Assembly (NCBI RefSeq): GCF_021018895.1
Contig: NC_079376.1
Location: 15,439,001-15,503,000 of the forward strand
Origin: Seriola aureovittata
Taxonomy: Eukaryota; Chordata; Actinopteri; Carangiformes; Carangidae
DNA: 64,000 nucleotides
Direction of reading: 5' to 3'
The notes beneath the pieces were generated by a model. That model did not search any database and was not told the DNA's origin. It saw only the letters and a program-made list of their open reading frames with translations. Of this stretch, positions 36,750 through 50,599 are shown in pieces (position 1 is the first letter of the stretch; every line of letters begins with the position of its first letter). The position numbers were made by a program, and so were the translations under genes.

Positions 36750-37130
36750 GTTCAACGGTTTAGAAAATATGCTTATTTGTTTTCTAGCAGAGCAATAGAT
36801 GAGAAGATCAATTCTACTTTCACATTTGTTTGCCAAATTTGTAGACGGAGCTAGCAGCCTGTTAGCTTAGCTTAGTCTAAAGACTGGAAAAAGGGGGAAA
36901 CAGATACCCAGGCTATGTCTTAAAGATAATTAAACCTACCTACTAACATCTGATAAGCCATTGAGCAGCCACGTTTACTGTTTCCCCCGGTTTCCAGTCT
37001 TTATGCTAAGCTAACAGAGATAAGACAAGATATTTAATGGACAGATATGAGACTGGTATCGATCTTCTGATGTAAATCTCTGACAGAAAGTGAATAAATA
37101 TGTCTCACAAAATATATCACTATTCCTTCA
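36750..37130. mobile_element. palindromic non-autonomous repeat (MITE-like)
   Basis: Contains long inverted arms: 36859-36903 (GTTAGCTTAGCTTAG, then AGACTGGAAAAAGGG) and 36978-37017 (CCCCGGTTTCCAGTCTTTAT, then GCTAAGCTAAC), separated by about 75 bp. Outer words such as GATGAGAAGATCAAT and ATCGATCTTCTGAT are also inverted. The same family lies in the prox intron at 59521-60010. It encodes no protein. This palindrome family is common in teleosts (recalled); its superfamily is not assigned here. Confidence 0.82.
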
Positions 37131-40100
37131 AAGCTGACTTCAGATATGTAGAAGCATAAATGCTTAGATTTTACAGTGAATTACCCCCTAATACCTATTG
37201 ATCATCAAAAAAAAAATGTTCAACGTTAATTCCTTAATTACTAAAACACACACATCTGAGATAGGAAGTTTGTTTTTCCATCAAAACTGTGATGGTTCAA
37301 ATGCAGCCGCTCAAGTTTGTGCTTTTGAGTACACCTTACAGCAGTCCGCTATTGACGGGTATAGTCCACATCCAGCGAACTTAGTGCTAGCAGGTGTTTC
37401 CCCTGTGTCCACAGCTAAGAGATCAGCTCTATCTATACTGGTGGGTTGCACTTCTGTCTGTAACATGAAGCCCCCCAGTCACACTACACTAAACGAGGAC
37501 TAAGGGGGAGGACAGCCTTTACAATAAGGCTCTTGAATGGCTGGCACCGAGCGATAAACATGATTGTGTAATGCTCTTGTATGTGATAATGTGAATATTG
37601 TGCTGAGAGGAGCGGCGGGGGCTTGTGGGGGTGGGGGGTGACTAGAAAATGAGGGATTGGAGGAGGGGAGCATTGAAGGGGGAGTTGCATTCTCAAAATT
37701 AAAAGTTGTAGCCTATTAGTCTGTGTTTGGTAGCTGAGCACGCGCCCATGCCTAGCACGGCTGCTAATAGGAAAAGATGTGTGGAAGTGTATGATTTATG
37801 GTTGCACGCAGGCAGGGGTGGAATAATTTGGTGCAGAACGGGTACTTACTGAACGGCAACAACTCGGCTACTTATCCGTACTTTCTGGTGATAAATTAGC
37901 TCTTGTTTAAAGTAGCTGGAGACCCATTTTTCATTTTGATTACTACACTTGATATCTCTTTCTTTCTTAGTCTCTCTTTGTCAGCAGTGGTTCTTAGCAT
38001 TTTTTGTGTATGGTTTGGTGTACGGTATAAGTGTTTGTGTGTATTCAGCCAAGCCTGGTCCTTAACTCTTCCATGACTGGGCACTGCAGCACTGTCCCAT
38101 GTAAAAACAAGGTAACGTTGTTAATTGTGAGGAGACCCAATATGGCCAGAGTGACATGGCTTTTCTCATTGACCGTGAGCTGTCCTGCTGCCAGCTGGAT
38201 GCAGGGCTCCTGTCAATCAGTGGCCGACCCCTGCCGGGACCTTCCCCTGCTCAGACAAGGTTCCCATTGATCCCCCCGTCGGCCCTCTGACAGGAAGCAG
38301 CCTCAGTGGGGGAAATAAGCAGGTGAAATATTAAGTTATAAGTCAGCTTCCAATCAATAAACAGAGCCAGGAGCAGTGAGGGGCAGGGCCAAGTCCCCAC
38401 ACGGGAGCCCCACTAGCCGGGGGGTAATGCGATTGAGCTCTGTGGATCACCCCAAAGACCTGGAGGCAGAGCCGAAACCGTCTCTCCACTCCCTGACTGA
38501 GGCCATCACACAGAGTCTACTGCCAAGTCGTGCAGCGCTAGCTGGCACCCGCTCTTATTGTCCTCTGTTTGGCACTGCCAGCCATGCCAGTGCCCAGGCA
38601 GAGCTGGACACTCTACAGACGGCATAAATAAAACATATGAGAGCTGTAATGAGAAAAGAGCTGCAGGGCCAACAGAGCCGCAGAGCAGCATCCATTGATA
38701 CACACAGATAGAGAGCTCGAAAACAGTCCAGTACAATTACAGTTGTAATAGAAAGCTGCAGAGCCAACAGCTCCACCTTTAGTTCTCACAGAGAGCTGCA
38801 GTGTGGCATTGATCACACGTCTGCGTGTGTCTCAAGTCCATTGTCCTGACTAGTTTGTTTGAATCAGTGAGTCTCTGGCCCTGAGGTTGGATAGCTTGGC
38901 AGGTGTCAGCGGTTATCTTGGCCTGTCTTCTGTGGACAGGACAACTGAGGGGGTGGTGCCGAGCCCCTGTCAGCCCCCTCCCTGTTAGGCCTGGAGGGGG
39001 CAGGGGTTTGAGGGCAGCAGGGCAGCTCAGAGAGAAGGCCCCTTTTCCTGGAGGGCTGCATCTCCAGGGCCGGCTCCTCCAGCCCCCTCTCCACTCCCCT
39101 CCATGGTCATGCTGCTGACTGACAGCTATCTTCCAGCTGCGGGACATGCACCCCAGCAACCCACCGCTGATAAAATGTTAATGTAATTAACAGATAATGG
39201 CTGTTGTTTTTAGCTGTCAATACTCGAACTGGGAAGGGATAAAGGATTGGAGCTGCACAAAGTCACATTCAGATATCTGCCAGCCATTGTAGAATTCAAT
39301 TATTTCGGCAACACTACCCCCACCTGTCTTCAGCTGCTAACCTCCACAACTCCATCACAGGCCCCCTCCACCCACCTTTATTGCGCATCTGATCGTCTTC
39401 ATGTGATATTGACAGCACTTCCTCGGGCCTGCTGTTTGAGCCAGCTGTGGAAGGTTACAGGGGCTGGAAGGCAGGCCTGCTCTCTGGCCAACCATCGTGA
39501 ACTTTTTCATATTCAGCCACATCTTCCTGCTCGCTGCTTTTAGATCATAAATCATGTGACTGAGGCGGGCAGCCACAGGGCTCCTCTCACCTCGGACAGC
39601 GCGTTGGACACAGACGCACCCAGCCAGCCCGCCACAAGACAAATGTATTTATATTTGTTACCAAAAAACACGACGCCTATCAGGACATGGCCGGGGCTGC
39701 TTTGGACATCGGCTGCCTGACTATTCTGGTATTTTAATAAGTATCAAGCACAAACAAGATTAGGCGCTTCCAGTTTACGAAATGTCAGTGAAGGCAGCGC
39801 TATCACTCATAATAAATGGGCCTATGCAAACAGTGGGGTTTTTGCCATGCATAAGAGCTTGTTTGGTGTGCACCATGGTGATGCTGTATGCTGATATGCA
39901 ATTATTCTAAAGAGTATCAAAGTTCAGGTGTGAGTCTACCATCTTGCTGTAGCAGTGGGGGGATGTTCTGAGCAGCTACAGATTACCACAGGAATATTCC
40001 ATGAATAAAGAGGAAAAAACTTGGGACGATAAGAGGGAGCCTGAGCGTATGATAAAATACATTCCATAATGGATGGTTCTGTGTATTCATATTTTGTTTT

Positions 40101-40219
40101 TGTTCCGGCTCCATGGCTGATATAAGTGATAATTCCTTAGCCCTACCCATAGCTGGATTTACTCTTAATGATGTCAGACTGGAACTTTGATCAGTCCATC
40201 TCAAGTGTTTGTGCTCCTG

Positions 40220-40420
40220 CTCCCTAATTAACCCAGTTTGTATGTGCTAATGACACCTAATTATCATTTGTGTAACAAGATTGCTCTCATTGCCATAATG
40301 AGAAAAACTCCTTCAAATGTTGCACTGCTTACAAGCGGGTTTCTGCTGTTATTAGCAGAGTGTTTATGCAATCACATCTAATTGCAGTGTTAATTAAATC
40401 AGGAATGCCGTTTTGCTAAA
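40220..40420. promoter_or_regulatory. candidate conserved non-coding block
   Basis: Motif-dense complex sequence: CTCCCTAATTAACCC, GCTAATGACACCTAATTATC, ATCTAATTGCAGTGTTAATT. It has no long frame and no repeat identity. Composition-based proposal. Confidence 0.3.
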
Positions 40421-40514
40421 CAAAGGCGCTAAGTAGTGGGAGTAGTGGTAAAAGCCTAAACACCCCCTTCGCCGCCAACCATCACTGTAGGTACCCTTCA
40501 AACACCCCCCCCTC

Positions 40515-40516
<2 letters not shown>

Positions 40517-40545
<29 letters not shown>
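40517..40545. repeat. (CA)n microsatellite
   Basis: A CA run of about 28 bases after a C-rich stretch. Confidence 0.95.
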
Positions 40546-40551
<6 letters not shown>

Positions 40552-43500
40552 CATCTCACCCATCTCCCAGCAGCATCCACACTAGAGGAAGGAGAGCCAA
40601 TCAGAGTTGATTGGCACTTTGACTGGCTAGTGAAATCAGGTCCCTCCCTCCCACTGCTTCAGTGTTAATTGCCATGCACAAGAAGGTGGAAGGGCTGCTG
40701 GCTCTTGACCTTGTCCACCCGTCAATATGCACACAACTCTGGACGAAGGCAATTTCAGGTGACCAGATACACACAGGACTAAAGGAAATATCAGACGTCA
40801 GCAGACAGATGGATGGAGCACACTATAAGACAGCTAGTAGATGTGTAGTAAGCAAGGTTTGACAGGTTTATATATGTACAGTATTTAACTGTAACATAAT
40901 AGATATTATGACTCTGAAAGCAACTTGACATACTTATTTTTGTAGACTAGCTGGAACAATTTCAGTTTCAATGTGGGATGTCCACACGCTTCCTTTAAAT
41001 AAGTGCTGAAATCAGACTGACTAATGGATTTGCCACCTTCCACTAAAAGAAGAATTAATTCATTTGCAGCTGAAGGGACACATAGTGTGAGTAGGACTGC
41101 AGTAATTGCAAAAACACTATTATTGGCTAAATGTATAGGCATATAAAAACATAAACACTTTGCAGATGTAGATTTTGCGTTAGTCATAACATATTAAAAA
41201 GAGCCAAAGACTAATCAAACAGGATTTCAATTTCACAACTGTCCAATGTGTGAATATAATGGAAACAGTTTTCAAACGTGCCTCAAATATTGTTTACAAA
41301 AAAATGAATCTTGTCATTACTGGGGTCAGCTGACACTGAAGACAATTAAACAGAAGGTGAGTTAGCACTAATATCTCCATTTTGCAAAACTACAGAAGCT
41401 CAAGGGGCCAAAAAATGTTATTTTTCCACTAAATTATTTATATTCTCCATTATATTTTTCTTTTCCGAAATGTCATCTGCCTCCACCACCCCAGTGTTAA
41501 ACTCTTATGTTTCTTGTTGATCTGTATAATTGGCACATAATATTGCATGTTTCTGTAGCCTCTTCACATTATGTACAGTCCAAGCATCAAGAATATGGTG
41601 CTGTCCTCTCTATAGTGGGGGCCACACTGCTAAACATGTAATAGTATTTCCGCTTCATGAAGAGGTTGCCTGACTAAAACGATCTATTTAAACCTGAAAC
41701 GTTGGACAAGATTAACAAAACATGGAATACAAAGGAAATCTATGATAGAAATAAATGATTTACAGGTTGTTTGGGATGTCTGCTACTGAGAGCACAAATG
41801 AATCAATTCCTTTTTGCATATTGTCTTAAACATACACTTAATATGCAGAATTTTAAGGTCGCACCACTTCATTCATACTCACAGTTATTCATATAAAAAT
41901 CAGATAATTCTCTCTTTTTTACATTTGGCTGTTTAGTGCATCTACATTATTTGTAGTTTCTGTGGCTGCAAACAAAGCGCCTCTTGGAGAAATGAATAAA
42001 TACTAAGGGGTAAGATGATCCCTATACAATACACTGCACGCCCAGACAATCATTTAAGACAGAATGAACAGAGTCATTCAGTAAGTGTTGGAGCTACATC
42101 CATCGCCCAGTTTGCATACGCATTTGCAGCTCTCCTCACCTTTCTCTGCCTCAGAAGGATGATCCATTTCTCTCCTCTGTCTTTACGTTCCTTTCCTCCT
42201 CCTCTCAATCTCATTTCATACCCTAGTCATTATGTCTCTCCCCCTTCTCCCATCCTGCTCCTGAACGGGACCCATTGGCCCTGATTAATCTGCTGCATTT
42301 GACTTAATGAGAGGTCATTCACATATCTGATCACAATGGCTACAGGAATCAATGATAGATGGCCACTTGGCAGAAATACTGAAGGGCTGAAAAAAAAGCA
42401 ACTGAATCTGTTAAGACTTTATTAGATATTCCCCCTCTGCACTGTGTACCTGAGTGTTTTGTATTACTGTGTGTAAAGTATCTCTCTCCAATCTTTCAAA
42501 GGCTCTGAGATTGTTTCTTTCCACTTCTGTACTATCATAGTCAAAGTCTATAAGTCAGGCAACTCAGCTGTGCTATTTAGATTCTCAGTGCAACACTCAG
42601 GAGTTGGATAAGGTGAGTGTTGTGACTGAAATGTGTGTTTGTGTGTGTTAAGACTAGATACACGATAGGTCATTCAATAATATAGCACCGTGATACACAC
42701 ATCTAGAAAGAGAGAGATATAGCAGATATTGGCCCACACACGCACGCACACAGAAAAACCTTCAGATTATGAATTGATTTCTTCCGCCCTATAAAGCCCA
42801 TGTCTTCCTCACTGAATCCAGTAAATGTGTCCACTTGACCTTTCTTGGTGGGCTCCTTTCTGGTGAATTGACTCCTAAGTGTTTGGCCCTGGCCTTTTCA
42901 GCACCATGGGTGTCCTCCATCTGCAGTGTGGCCTGGCTGGCAGACATCAGCAGCCTGTCAGCACATCACGCTCGGCCGTACAAATGCAGACGCACCCTCT
43001 CTCTCTCGTACACAAACACAAGCGCACTGAACTGCTGAGACATGACAGAGTCAAAGTCCTCAGTGCAGGACAGTGTGTCCGTCTGAGGCGGTAACAATGC
43101 ATGCGGCTGCATTTTGTTCAGACTTGCAGCGTAGGCAGGTGGAAAACAAGATGTTGCATGAGAGCACCACATGACATTTTACTGTGTTGACCTGCACTAT
43201 GTATGAAGCCGATTAAACTGTATGGTAGATATAGTTCTACACAGCACACTAACCTGTCAGTGATCCATTCCACTACATTATGCAGAGTGAGACATGTGTA
43301 TGGAGTATTTGCTGCCAATGAATTTCCTGGTCTTTGTCCAAGTGCCATCTCAGGTCCGTGGAGTGTGGTGGCAATGAGACTGGTCAGTGACACCGAGGTC
43401 CCGGGCATCTGAACTAGCATCTGTTGCGGACGGGAGCAGCACAGCGGCCGCCCTGTCCTCGCTGTTGGCCCGACACCATCCTGCACTATCCACTGTCTGT

Positions 43501-46349
43501 CACACCCGGCGCCCTGCAAAGTTAATTGTGAACTGGAGTGGCGCGTTGGGGCCCTCTCGCTAAGCACCCCCTAATGACAGGCAGAGAGACAGCTACACAT
43601 GTTCGCTGGCTCTCCCTCTGGAGGAGGCTACAGATAGCGCTCCGGCACAGACACTGACCTGTCACAAAGCTGTCAGCAGCCAGCCTGTCAGCCATGCAGC
43701 CCAGCACGCAGCCCAGCTATCCCAGGTGCTTGGCTGACAATCTCCACACCCTGTTCTGTCGGCTGCTCTGCCAAGCCTGCTGCTGCTTAGATTCATTAAG
43801 GCTTTATTCAAAGCGGCCTTGGCTACTTCATAATCAACACACCTAAGAGTGTGTGGGACACAAATAAACAGCACTTTTCATGCTTTGAATTGCTGTCCAG
43901 GGTCTTCCAGAGTCGATGTTGTTCAGTCATCTTGTACTCTGATGTTAAATTTCCAGAAAGCTCTCAGTACCTTGTTCCACTTGGTCTCCCTTGTTAAGAT
44001 GACTCCTGAAGTGTGCATTTTGTGTTTATGAAGGATTCTCCTGGTAGTGTAATGGAGCTCAGCACAGACGTATGGAACACATGTGCTAATATCTCCTCAT
44101 AGGAGCCCAAATGAGCCATTACAGGAGCTAATCTGACAGGCACACTGCATTCAGTTCCCCATCTGCCAGCCACGGTGCTGAGAGCCACAGTGTGTTTCCT
44201 CCTGAGTGCAGAGCCAGGATGGATGGGCCAGATGGAAAACACCCTACTTTAGAAGCAAACCACTGACCATGGATGCAGAGAGATGCTGGGAGGAAGAGGA
44301 CGTCTGAGGGTACGGTCATATCACGGATGAATCACCTGGTTAGGGCATGAAGTTTGGGAGAATCAACATCCCATTTATCCAATTCAGTGCTTTCGTTGTT
44401 TAGTTTATGTGAAATCCTTGGTACCACATCTACTTGGGTATGATGGCCCTCCACCTCTTCTCCTTCCATGCAGTTACCTGGTTTCATCCACACTCTTAAC
44501 CCATGAAGAGCAAGAGCAGAAAACGTGGAGGGAACAAAGGGGAAATATAGGCTGTGGTCTACCTCTTGGGGAAGAAGACATATAACATTAATGGTATCCG
44601 TTAACATCTCCTTAACCCCAATCCCCCTTGCTTGCCGAGCACCTCCCATTCCCCTCTTTTCCCCCTGCAGCCAACCGCAACCCACTCACAACCCCACCAC
44701 GGTCCCTTTTACCTCCACCCCCCCTCAGGCTCTGCTCCCTGGGGGCCTGTTTGTTTCCCTGCCAGGGGCACAGGCGGCGGAACACTGATGAGGTGCTCAG
44801 GCCACCGTGAAATGCGCCATAACCTGCCAGCGCAGGGGCCTGGTGAGATTGCCGTATTTACTTTTTAATCTGGCCGCCTTAATACATGCGATAAAAACTT
44901 TGTCACATTAGATGGTGACAGATGGGCCCGGAGATGTTATTACTGGTTGGGGGAGGAAGGGGGGGTGGATGGGTGGGGGGTGGGGGGGTTGTTGGGAGGA
45001 GCGGGTGTGAGCTGGGGAGCATAGGGCGGCAAGGGGTGGAGAGAGTGGTGGGGGGGGGGTGAGAGGGAGAGAGGCAATGCCCCCAATCACGATAATTTTT
45101 CATCACCCCAATTACATTGTTGAGTGCATCTCGGCGGTGGCATGTGCACACCCAGTCCTGCTGCTGGGAAAAAAGCGAGGCAGAGAGACATAAATAAAGA
45201 TAAAATGAGGTGCCCTAGGTCTTCTATCCTGCTGACTATTCCTCTGCCATCTCTCCAAACTGATGGAGGCCCCGTTTAAATGAAGGCTAAATCTTATTTA
45301 GATAAGAGAACTGAACTGCTGCCTGGGACGAGAGCATCATTGTTTGTTACTGATGGCTGGAGAGGTGGAGAGGAGGAAAAGGGGGGTGGGGGGTTGGGGA
45401 GTTGGTCTTTGCATGTTCTTATGCTATAAGAGAGATTGAATGTTGTTTGTAGGAGGGCAGGCGAACAGACCACATGCACAGAATATCTGTCACTACACAG
45501 ATAGACAGGTATGGTTTTTGTTTTTTAAGTGTGCATTTGTGAAGTGGGTCCCCTGGTAATAAAATTTCATTGTTGTATATCCATCCTAATGTCATTTCCT
45601 ATCTGGGAGCTCTTTTGGCTGTATATTGCATTGAATACAATATCAAAATATAGCTGTTGTTTATAGCTTCTCTTTATAGCCGAACATCAAAATGTGTGTT
45701 GTTGAGTGTGTATTTGTTGCACAAACATTTTGTTTGAGCCACTGAACACACAGCTTTCAGCTGCCTCAAGCAGCACAAGTTTAGCAACTGTTTTCCTTTT
45801 TAATTGTTGTGGAAATTAAATAAGAGTGTTTGTGACATGAATGTTGTAGGTAATGAGAGCCTGAGAGCAGCTGGGAGGCTACGGGGCTGCGTGCGCATCA
45901 TTAGGAGCTCAGAGGCTCCCAGGCTCCACGCTAGCGTAAGCCGCTAATGAAAAGAATGTAGTCACAGATCTCATTTTTCAGGCAATTCTTGTGTAAACTG
46001 GAGATTTTCCAGTGTATGCACAGTGGAACAGGGGCCCCACATAAATCACACAGGCTGGCTGCCTCCAGTGAAAGAAAGAGGGGGTTTGGAGCACATGCTA
46101 ACCCCACAGACATATGCTGCAGGAAACTGGAAATCTAGCAGCGGCACAGCTAGAGAGAGAGCCACTCACGGTACCTACACCTGTCTAACCCCCCCACCAC
46201 CCACTTCTCCCCATCTCTAGCTCTCTTTCCATCTCCGCTGTGTTGTCCAACAGCCCAACCCCCATCCTCCCCCCTCACACACCCCCTCTCTAACATCCCC
46301 TCCTAACCGCAGGCAAAGCAACCAGCAACGCCTGCATGCAAGCCATTGA

Positions 46350-46560
46350 AATGGGTCATTTTTTAATTAAATACAATATTAATTACTGCGAGCATCATTA
46401 CCGATATGTGAGATTTGACTAATTAGTGTAATAGTTTTGGAGTCACGCTCATTAAATATGAAAATTACAGCAGTAGAAAGGATTGGTTCCGTGATCAATC
46501 TTGTATGGACAGAGAGGAAATGATTTAGAGAATAGCTTTTATTGTACAATTAACTCCATT
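46350..46560. promoter_or_regulatory. candidate conserved non-coding block
   Basis: Contains TTTTTAATTAAATAC, ATATTAATTACTGCGAGC, GACTAATTAGTGTAATAG and GTGATCAATC within about 200 bp of non-repetitive sequence. Closely packed palindromic TAAT cores are common in enhancers near developmental regulators. There is no alignment evidence here. Confidence 0.32.
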
Positions 46561-48424
46561 ACAACCTGCCAGACAAGAATAAAGAGAGCAGGGAATTTGG
46601 TCGGTGTTAAGAGTTTCACACAAGCGCTGCCTTCGGCTGCCGGCGCTCTCTCACTTTCAAATGCAATCTTTTGCCTGTAACCAGATGAGACACTTTCCAA
46701 AGCATACAATAACCTCCAGAGGAGCCTTAGCCTCATCACTGACTCAATTTGGACAGCTGCTAAATGGAAGACTTGTTGATCTCTTCTATTTGACACCCTC
46801 AGAGTTCATTGTAGTTTTAGTTGGGCAGCTTTGCACTGAAATAGGTGGGAAGTGTTCTGGTGAACTGTGGTTAATTTAGAGGTTCATTGCAAAGCACTGA
46901 TCTTTTACCATATCTGTCACTCCAAGATGAGAGCACTGAGATAAGAAAGAGGTTAACTTTATGGCATTGGACTTAGAAAAGATAAACATGAAAATGAAAG
47001 TATGCAAACAGACGTTTCTGTACACATTGAACAATCCTCATGCTAGAAATAGAGTATGGATGGTCTCCAAGGTGGCTAGTGGCACTGAGCTCCACTGCTG
47101 TTTGTGTGTATCAGGGTCTCTCTCCACTGCTCTGGTAAACACATTGCATAGGACCACAGCCAGTGCGTAAAAGCTGAACAGAGCGCCTCTATGTCCTCAC
47201 CATGTGTATTGCTAAACACTGAGCAACAAAAATTGGCCCTTTTGCTGTAGTGGGGTTTTGTGTGTTTAGCATATCAAAGCTGTGAAAATAACCATGTTTG
47301 CATTGCCTCTTCTCTTTCCAGGTGGTCTGTCATATCTGGGCCCTCAGACCGGATGGCACGAGCTGTGTGTGTTGATCACTATGGCATCTGGGTAAGGGGA
47401 ACACCCCTGGCTGGCACCGCAAGTGTGCTAGTTTCAATACAAGTGATTGTAGCCATGGCAAAACAAACAAAACACAAACCTCATTCAAATTAGGCTTCTT
47501 TCTGCACAAATGTAAAAATTGTGATACACAAACGCCATCAGTTGCAGCGTTAAGCAAAGATGTCCTTGTAATTATTAATTTATAAACTATTCATTTAGTA
47601 AATTACTCAATAAATGAGTATTTAATATAAATTATTAAGATAACTTCGGTACTTCACTGTTCATTTTTCATTGGTAACATATTAATTGTAAGTATTGGAT
47701 TGTCATTGTTATAATCACTCTTTACTGTGATTTAAATATTATTCTCGTGTTAAAGATTTGTAATAATTTTTCACTTTATTGAATGAAATTATAATATCCA
47801 TCCCATAGGGAAACTCTCCATTGCTTATGACCTTGTACCTTGAATGTCTTTGTGAACCTCTGCTTGTATATGTATGTACTATAAACATTCCCCCTCTTTG
47901 AATATATGCAATAATCCTATCTCCAGCCACATGAATACTGGAACCTCCATATTATTGTAATGCTAACCTCCAGACTGCATGCCTGATAGCCAATACTTTA
48001 TCACAGCTTTCCCTTTTTTATGGGTCTGGTGTCTCTTTAAAATGATTGCCCCTGTTTTGATCTGATTAATTTTGTGTGAGCACAAACAATTACTTTTCAT
48101 CTTTATCTGCTCAAGGAATCACCCCTTTTTATGGGTATCATTTATTACAGGTGGACAGCTACTTGTTTATTAGAATTTCAAGCAGCCTATCGCAGCCGAG
48201 ATCTCCCGCGGTCTATATTTACATTTCAACTTCAGCTAAACAGGCATGACAAACACACATAGCAAAGGGCCAGCCGCGGCCACACTTCATTTTCATACTG
48301 CCTCCTCGCAGGCCAGACGGACTGGACTTAATGCAAAAGTTCCTGACATGGTGGCAGAAGGTGCTGAGCAGGAGAGAGAAGCGAAAAATAGAGAAGGAGA
48401 GAAACCGAATGAGCTAGAAACCAG

Positions 48425-48449
48425 GAGAGAGAGAGAGAGAGAGAGAGAG
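48425..48449. repeat. (GA)n microsatellite
   Basis: A GA run of about 24 bases in purine-rich sequence. Confidence 0.94.
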
Positions 48450-49299
48450 GGGAAGGTGGTGGGATGGTGAGAGCAGGTTGACTGAGTATGTATTTGAGCT
48501 TTCAGGTGAGTGCCCATCATTCAGGGAAAGAGGATGGGTTCATGGCCTCTGAAATCCATCCATGGCAAGGGGGTCTTCACAGTGAATATAAATATATGTG
48601 TGTGTGCCACGGCCAGGGCCACTCTTGACAAGCCAACAGCTGTTAATTATGAATTGGCCTGCAGAGAGGGAGACAGGCTGGTGAATATGCAGAGCTGAAG
48701 GAGCGCGCAGAGCCCATGCAACACAAGTGTCAGACCCCCACTGCACCCAGAGTGGCAGGGGTTGACCTGGGTGTCAATCACTAGCACTGGCCAAGCAACA
48801 GGATGGGGATTTCTTGGAATGGACCCAAAACACTGCAGTTTGGCTCACATGGAAATTAACTTTTTTATTTGATAGTAGCACAAGAAAGTTATGTATCATC
48901 TCTTCCTGACAAATATTTGGATATTGAAAATAAGGACTCAAAGGTCTGTTACAAGTCAAAATAGGGACCATTCAATCTCTATCCAATGTCCTGAATAGCA
49001 CTTCAAGGTAATTTAGAGTGTTTTGTTTTGTTTTTAATTTTCCATGGCTAGTTGATGTGGTAATTTGCCAATCACAATTGACTTCAACCTGAAGTCAGGT
49101 TAACCATGGCCTAATGCAACGCAGAATCACAAGTTTTTATCATGATTGAATGTGATTTTGAATAGAAAAAAAAATAAGTAAAGCTTCTTTTTTTTTTAAT
49201 TACACTAGAGCAGATGTCAAAAGTGCTTCATATTAAAATGCATAAGCAACAGACATAAAATCCACAAATGCACATTTAAGCTTTAAAAAGTACTACAGC

Positions 49300-49635
49300 C
49301 ATGCTGTACTTAGATAAAATGCTAATGTCAACATGCTCAGTGACAATGCTAACATAATCTTTACCATGTCCCCTGTCTTAATTTAGTAAGTTAACATGCA
49401 AACATTTGCTGATCAGCACAAAACACAAAGTCATTCATTTTGCAGGTATTTGGTCATAAACCAAAGTATTAGACAAATGAAAAATTTGACCTGATGATGA
49501 TGCTAGAAGAAAATTTTAAGACTTACCAGAGCTGGTAGGATTCATCCTCGTGGAACAGAAATTTCATGGGTGTCAAGCTAATCATTTTCGAGGTACTCAG
49601 TTTGAGGTATTGCCATGATGCCGCTAGAATAGCTA
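49300..49635 (+). repeat. dispersed teleost repeat, same family as 10.9-11.4 kb
   Basis: Contains GCTAATGTCAACATGCTCAG, GTATTTGGTCATAAACCAAA, GACAAATGAAAAATTTGACC and AGGATTCATCCTCGTGGAAC, which are typical words of this high-copy fish repeat. Its left part preserves regions lost or diverged in the 10.9-kb copy. Non-coding. Identification is from memory. Confidence 0.7.
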
Positions 49636-49717
49636 AAAATGTATACAACTAAACTCAGGCTAATTTAAACAGGAAGGTATTGAGCTGAGAATGTGTCCAC
49701 AGCACCTCTGAGGCTGG

Positions 49718-50212
49718 AAAATGAAGCCAACACGGAAGTACCAAAAACTGCACTTCTTCGAATGACCACTAGAGTCTGGCTCCAAAAGCGAGTCCACTAA
49801 GACCCCCATGTTAAAATGTCCAACTTTACAGGAGAAATAAAAATATTTACAGCCTGGTACAAAAACAGTTTTGGTCTCTACGGCTAATTTCCTCCTTCAT
49901 GACAACTGTGCGGTACGGCAAATATTTACACAACTCACCTGTTTACATCTAATTAAGGCTTGAAGTTATGTACAATTGAGGGCGTGCCGCATTGGATGAC
50001 AAGCGGGTGAACGTATGTTTGCTACAAGCCGGCATGTACCGAAGTTTCGGCTCAACAAGCGCCCCTCCTCTTTGCCCATTTTTGGATTTAGCCTGGAGTT
50101 CGGCGGAGTCACGTACTGGCAAGACGGTGACGAAGGAACGACCCACTCTGAGCTTCAGAAACATATGGATGACGTCACGGAGGCTACGTCCATCTTTATT
50201 TACAGTCTATGG
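49718..50212 (+). repeat. dispersed teleost repeat, second family
   Basis: Recognisable phrases are GGCTCCAAAAGCGAGTCCAC, CCCCCATGTTAAAATGTCCA, ACAGCCTGGTACAAAAACAG and the right end CATCTTTATTTACAGTCTAT. This is a frequent non-autonomous repeat in fish genomes (recalled). It lies about 80 bp after the preceding repeat. The open frames inside it are not conserved coding sequence. Confidence 0.68.
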
Positions 50213-50599
50213 TCCGTGTCTCTGGAGCTTGAGAGTACAAAAGTTTAGACTCTTTTAGTTCTAAACCTGGAACAAGAAACATCCATCAGCACTGATCAGA
50301 AAATGTACTGATATGGCAGAATATTGGGCTGTAGTGACTCGCTAATACAGGCAGGTGCCTGACCAGGCAGTGGTCTAACACTGATCACAAAAATCTTGAC
50401 TTGAATTCTGAATTTGATGCAAATCTAGTGTAAAGAAGGTAGATAAAGGAAAAACCTGAACAAACACGAAGAGTTCCACTGCTGAACCCCTAATAATCCC
50501 AGTTAAAGGAGGGCTTCTAAAAGCTTATTTGTTATCGCTAAAAACCCCATATATCTCCTTCCAGTCACTGTGGAGAGCCCCTGTGTGTACACACTAGCC

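Larger units (their letters stand above)
37136..49299. other. intergenic, no gene recognised
   Basis: Twelve kilobases with no supported exon or RNA gene. It holds GC-rich patches (38150-38620, 38940-39150, 43420-43560), a C/T- and G-rich stretch at 44630-45070, short microsatellites and TAAT-rich blocks noted separately. The longest frames (for example 43118-43567 on the minus strand and 38779-39159) show no family motif and no consistent splice sites. Confidence 0.6.

Noticed and set aside
43118..43567. A 149-residue minus-strand frame in GC-richer DNA
   Set aside because: No motif, no splice context and no codon pattern distinct from its surroundings.
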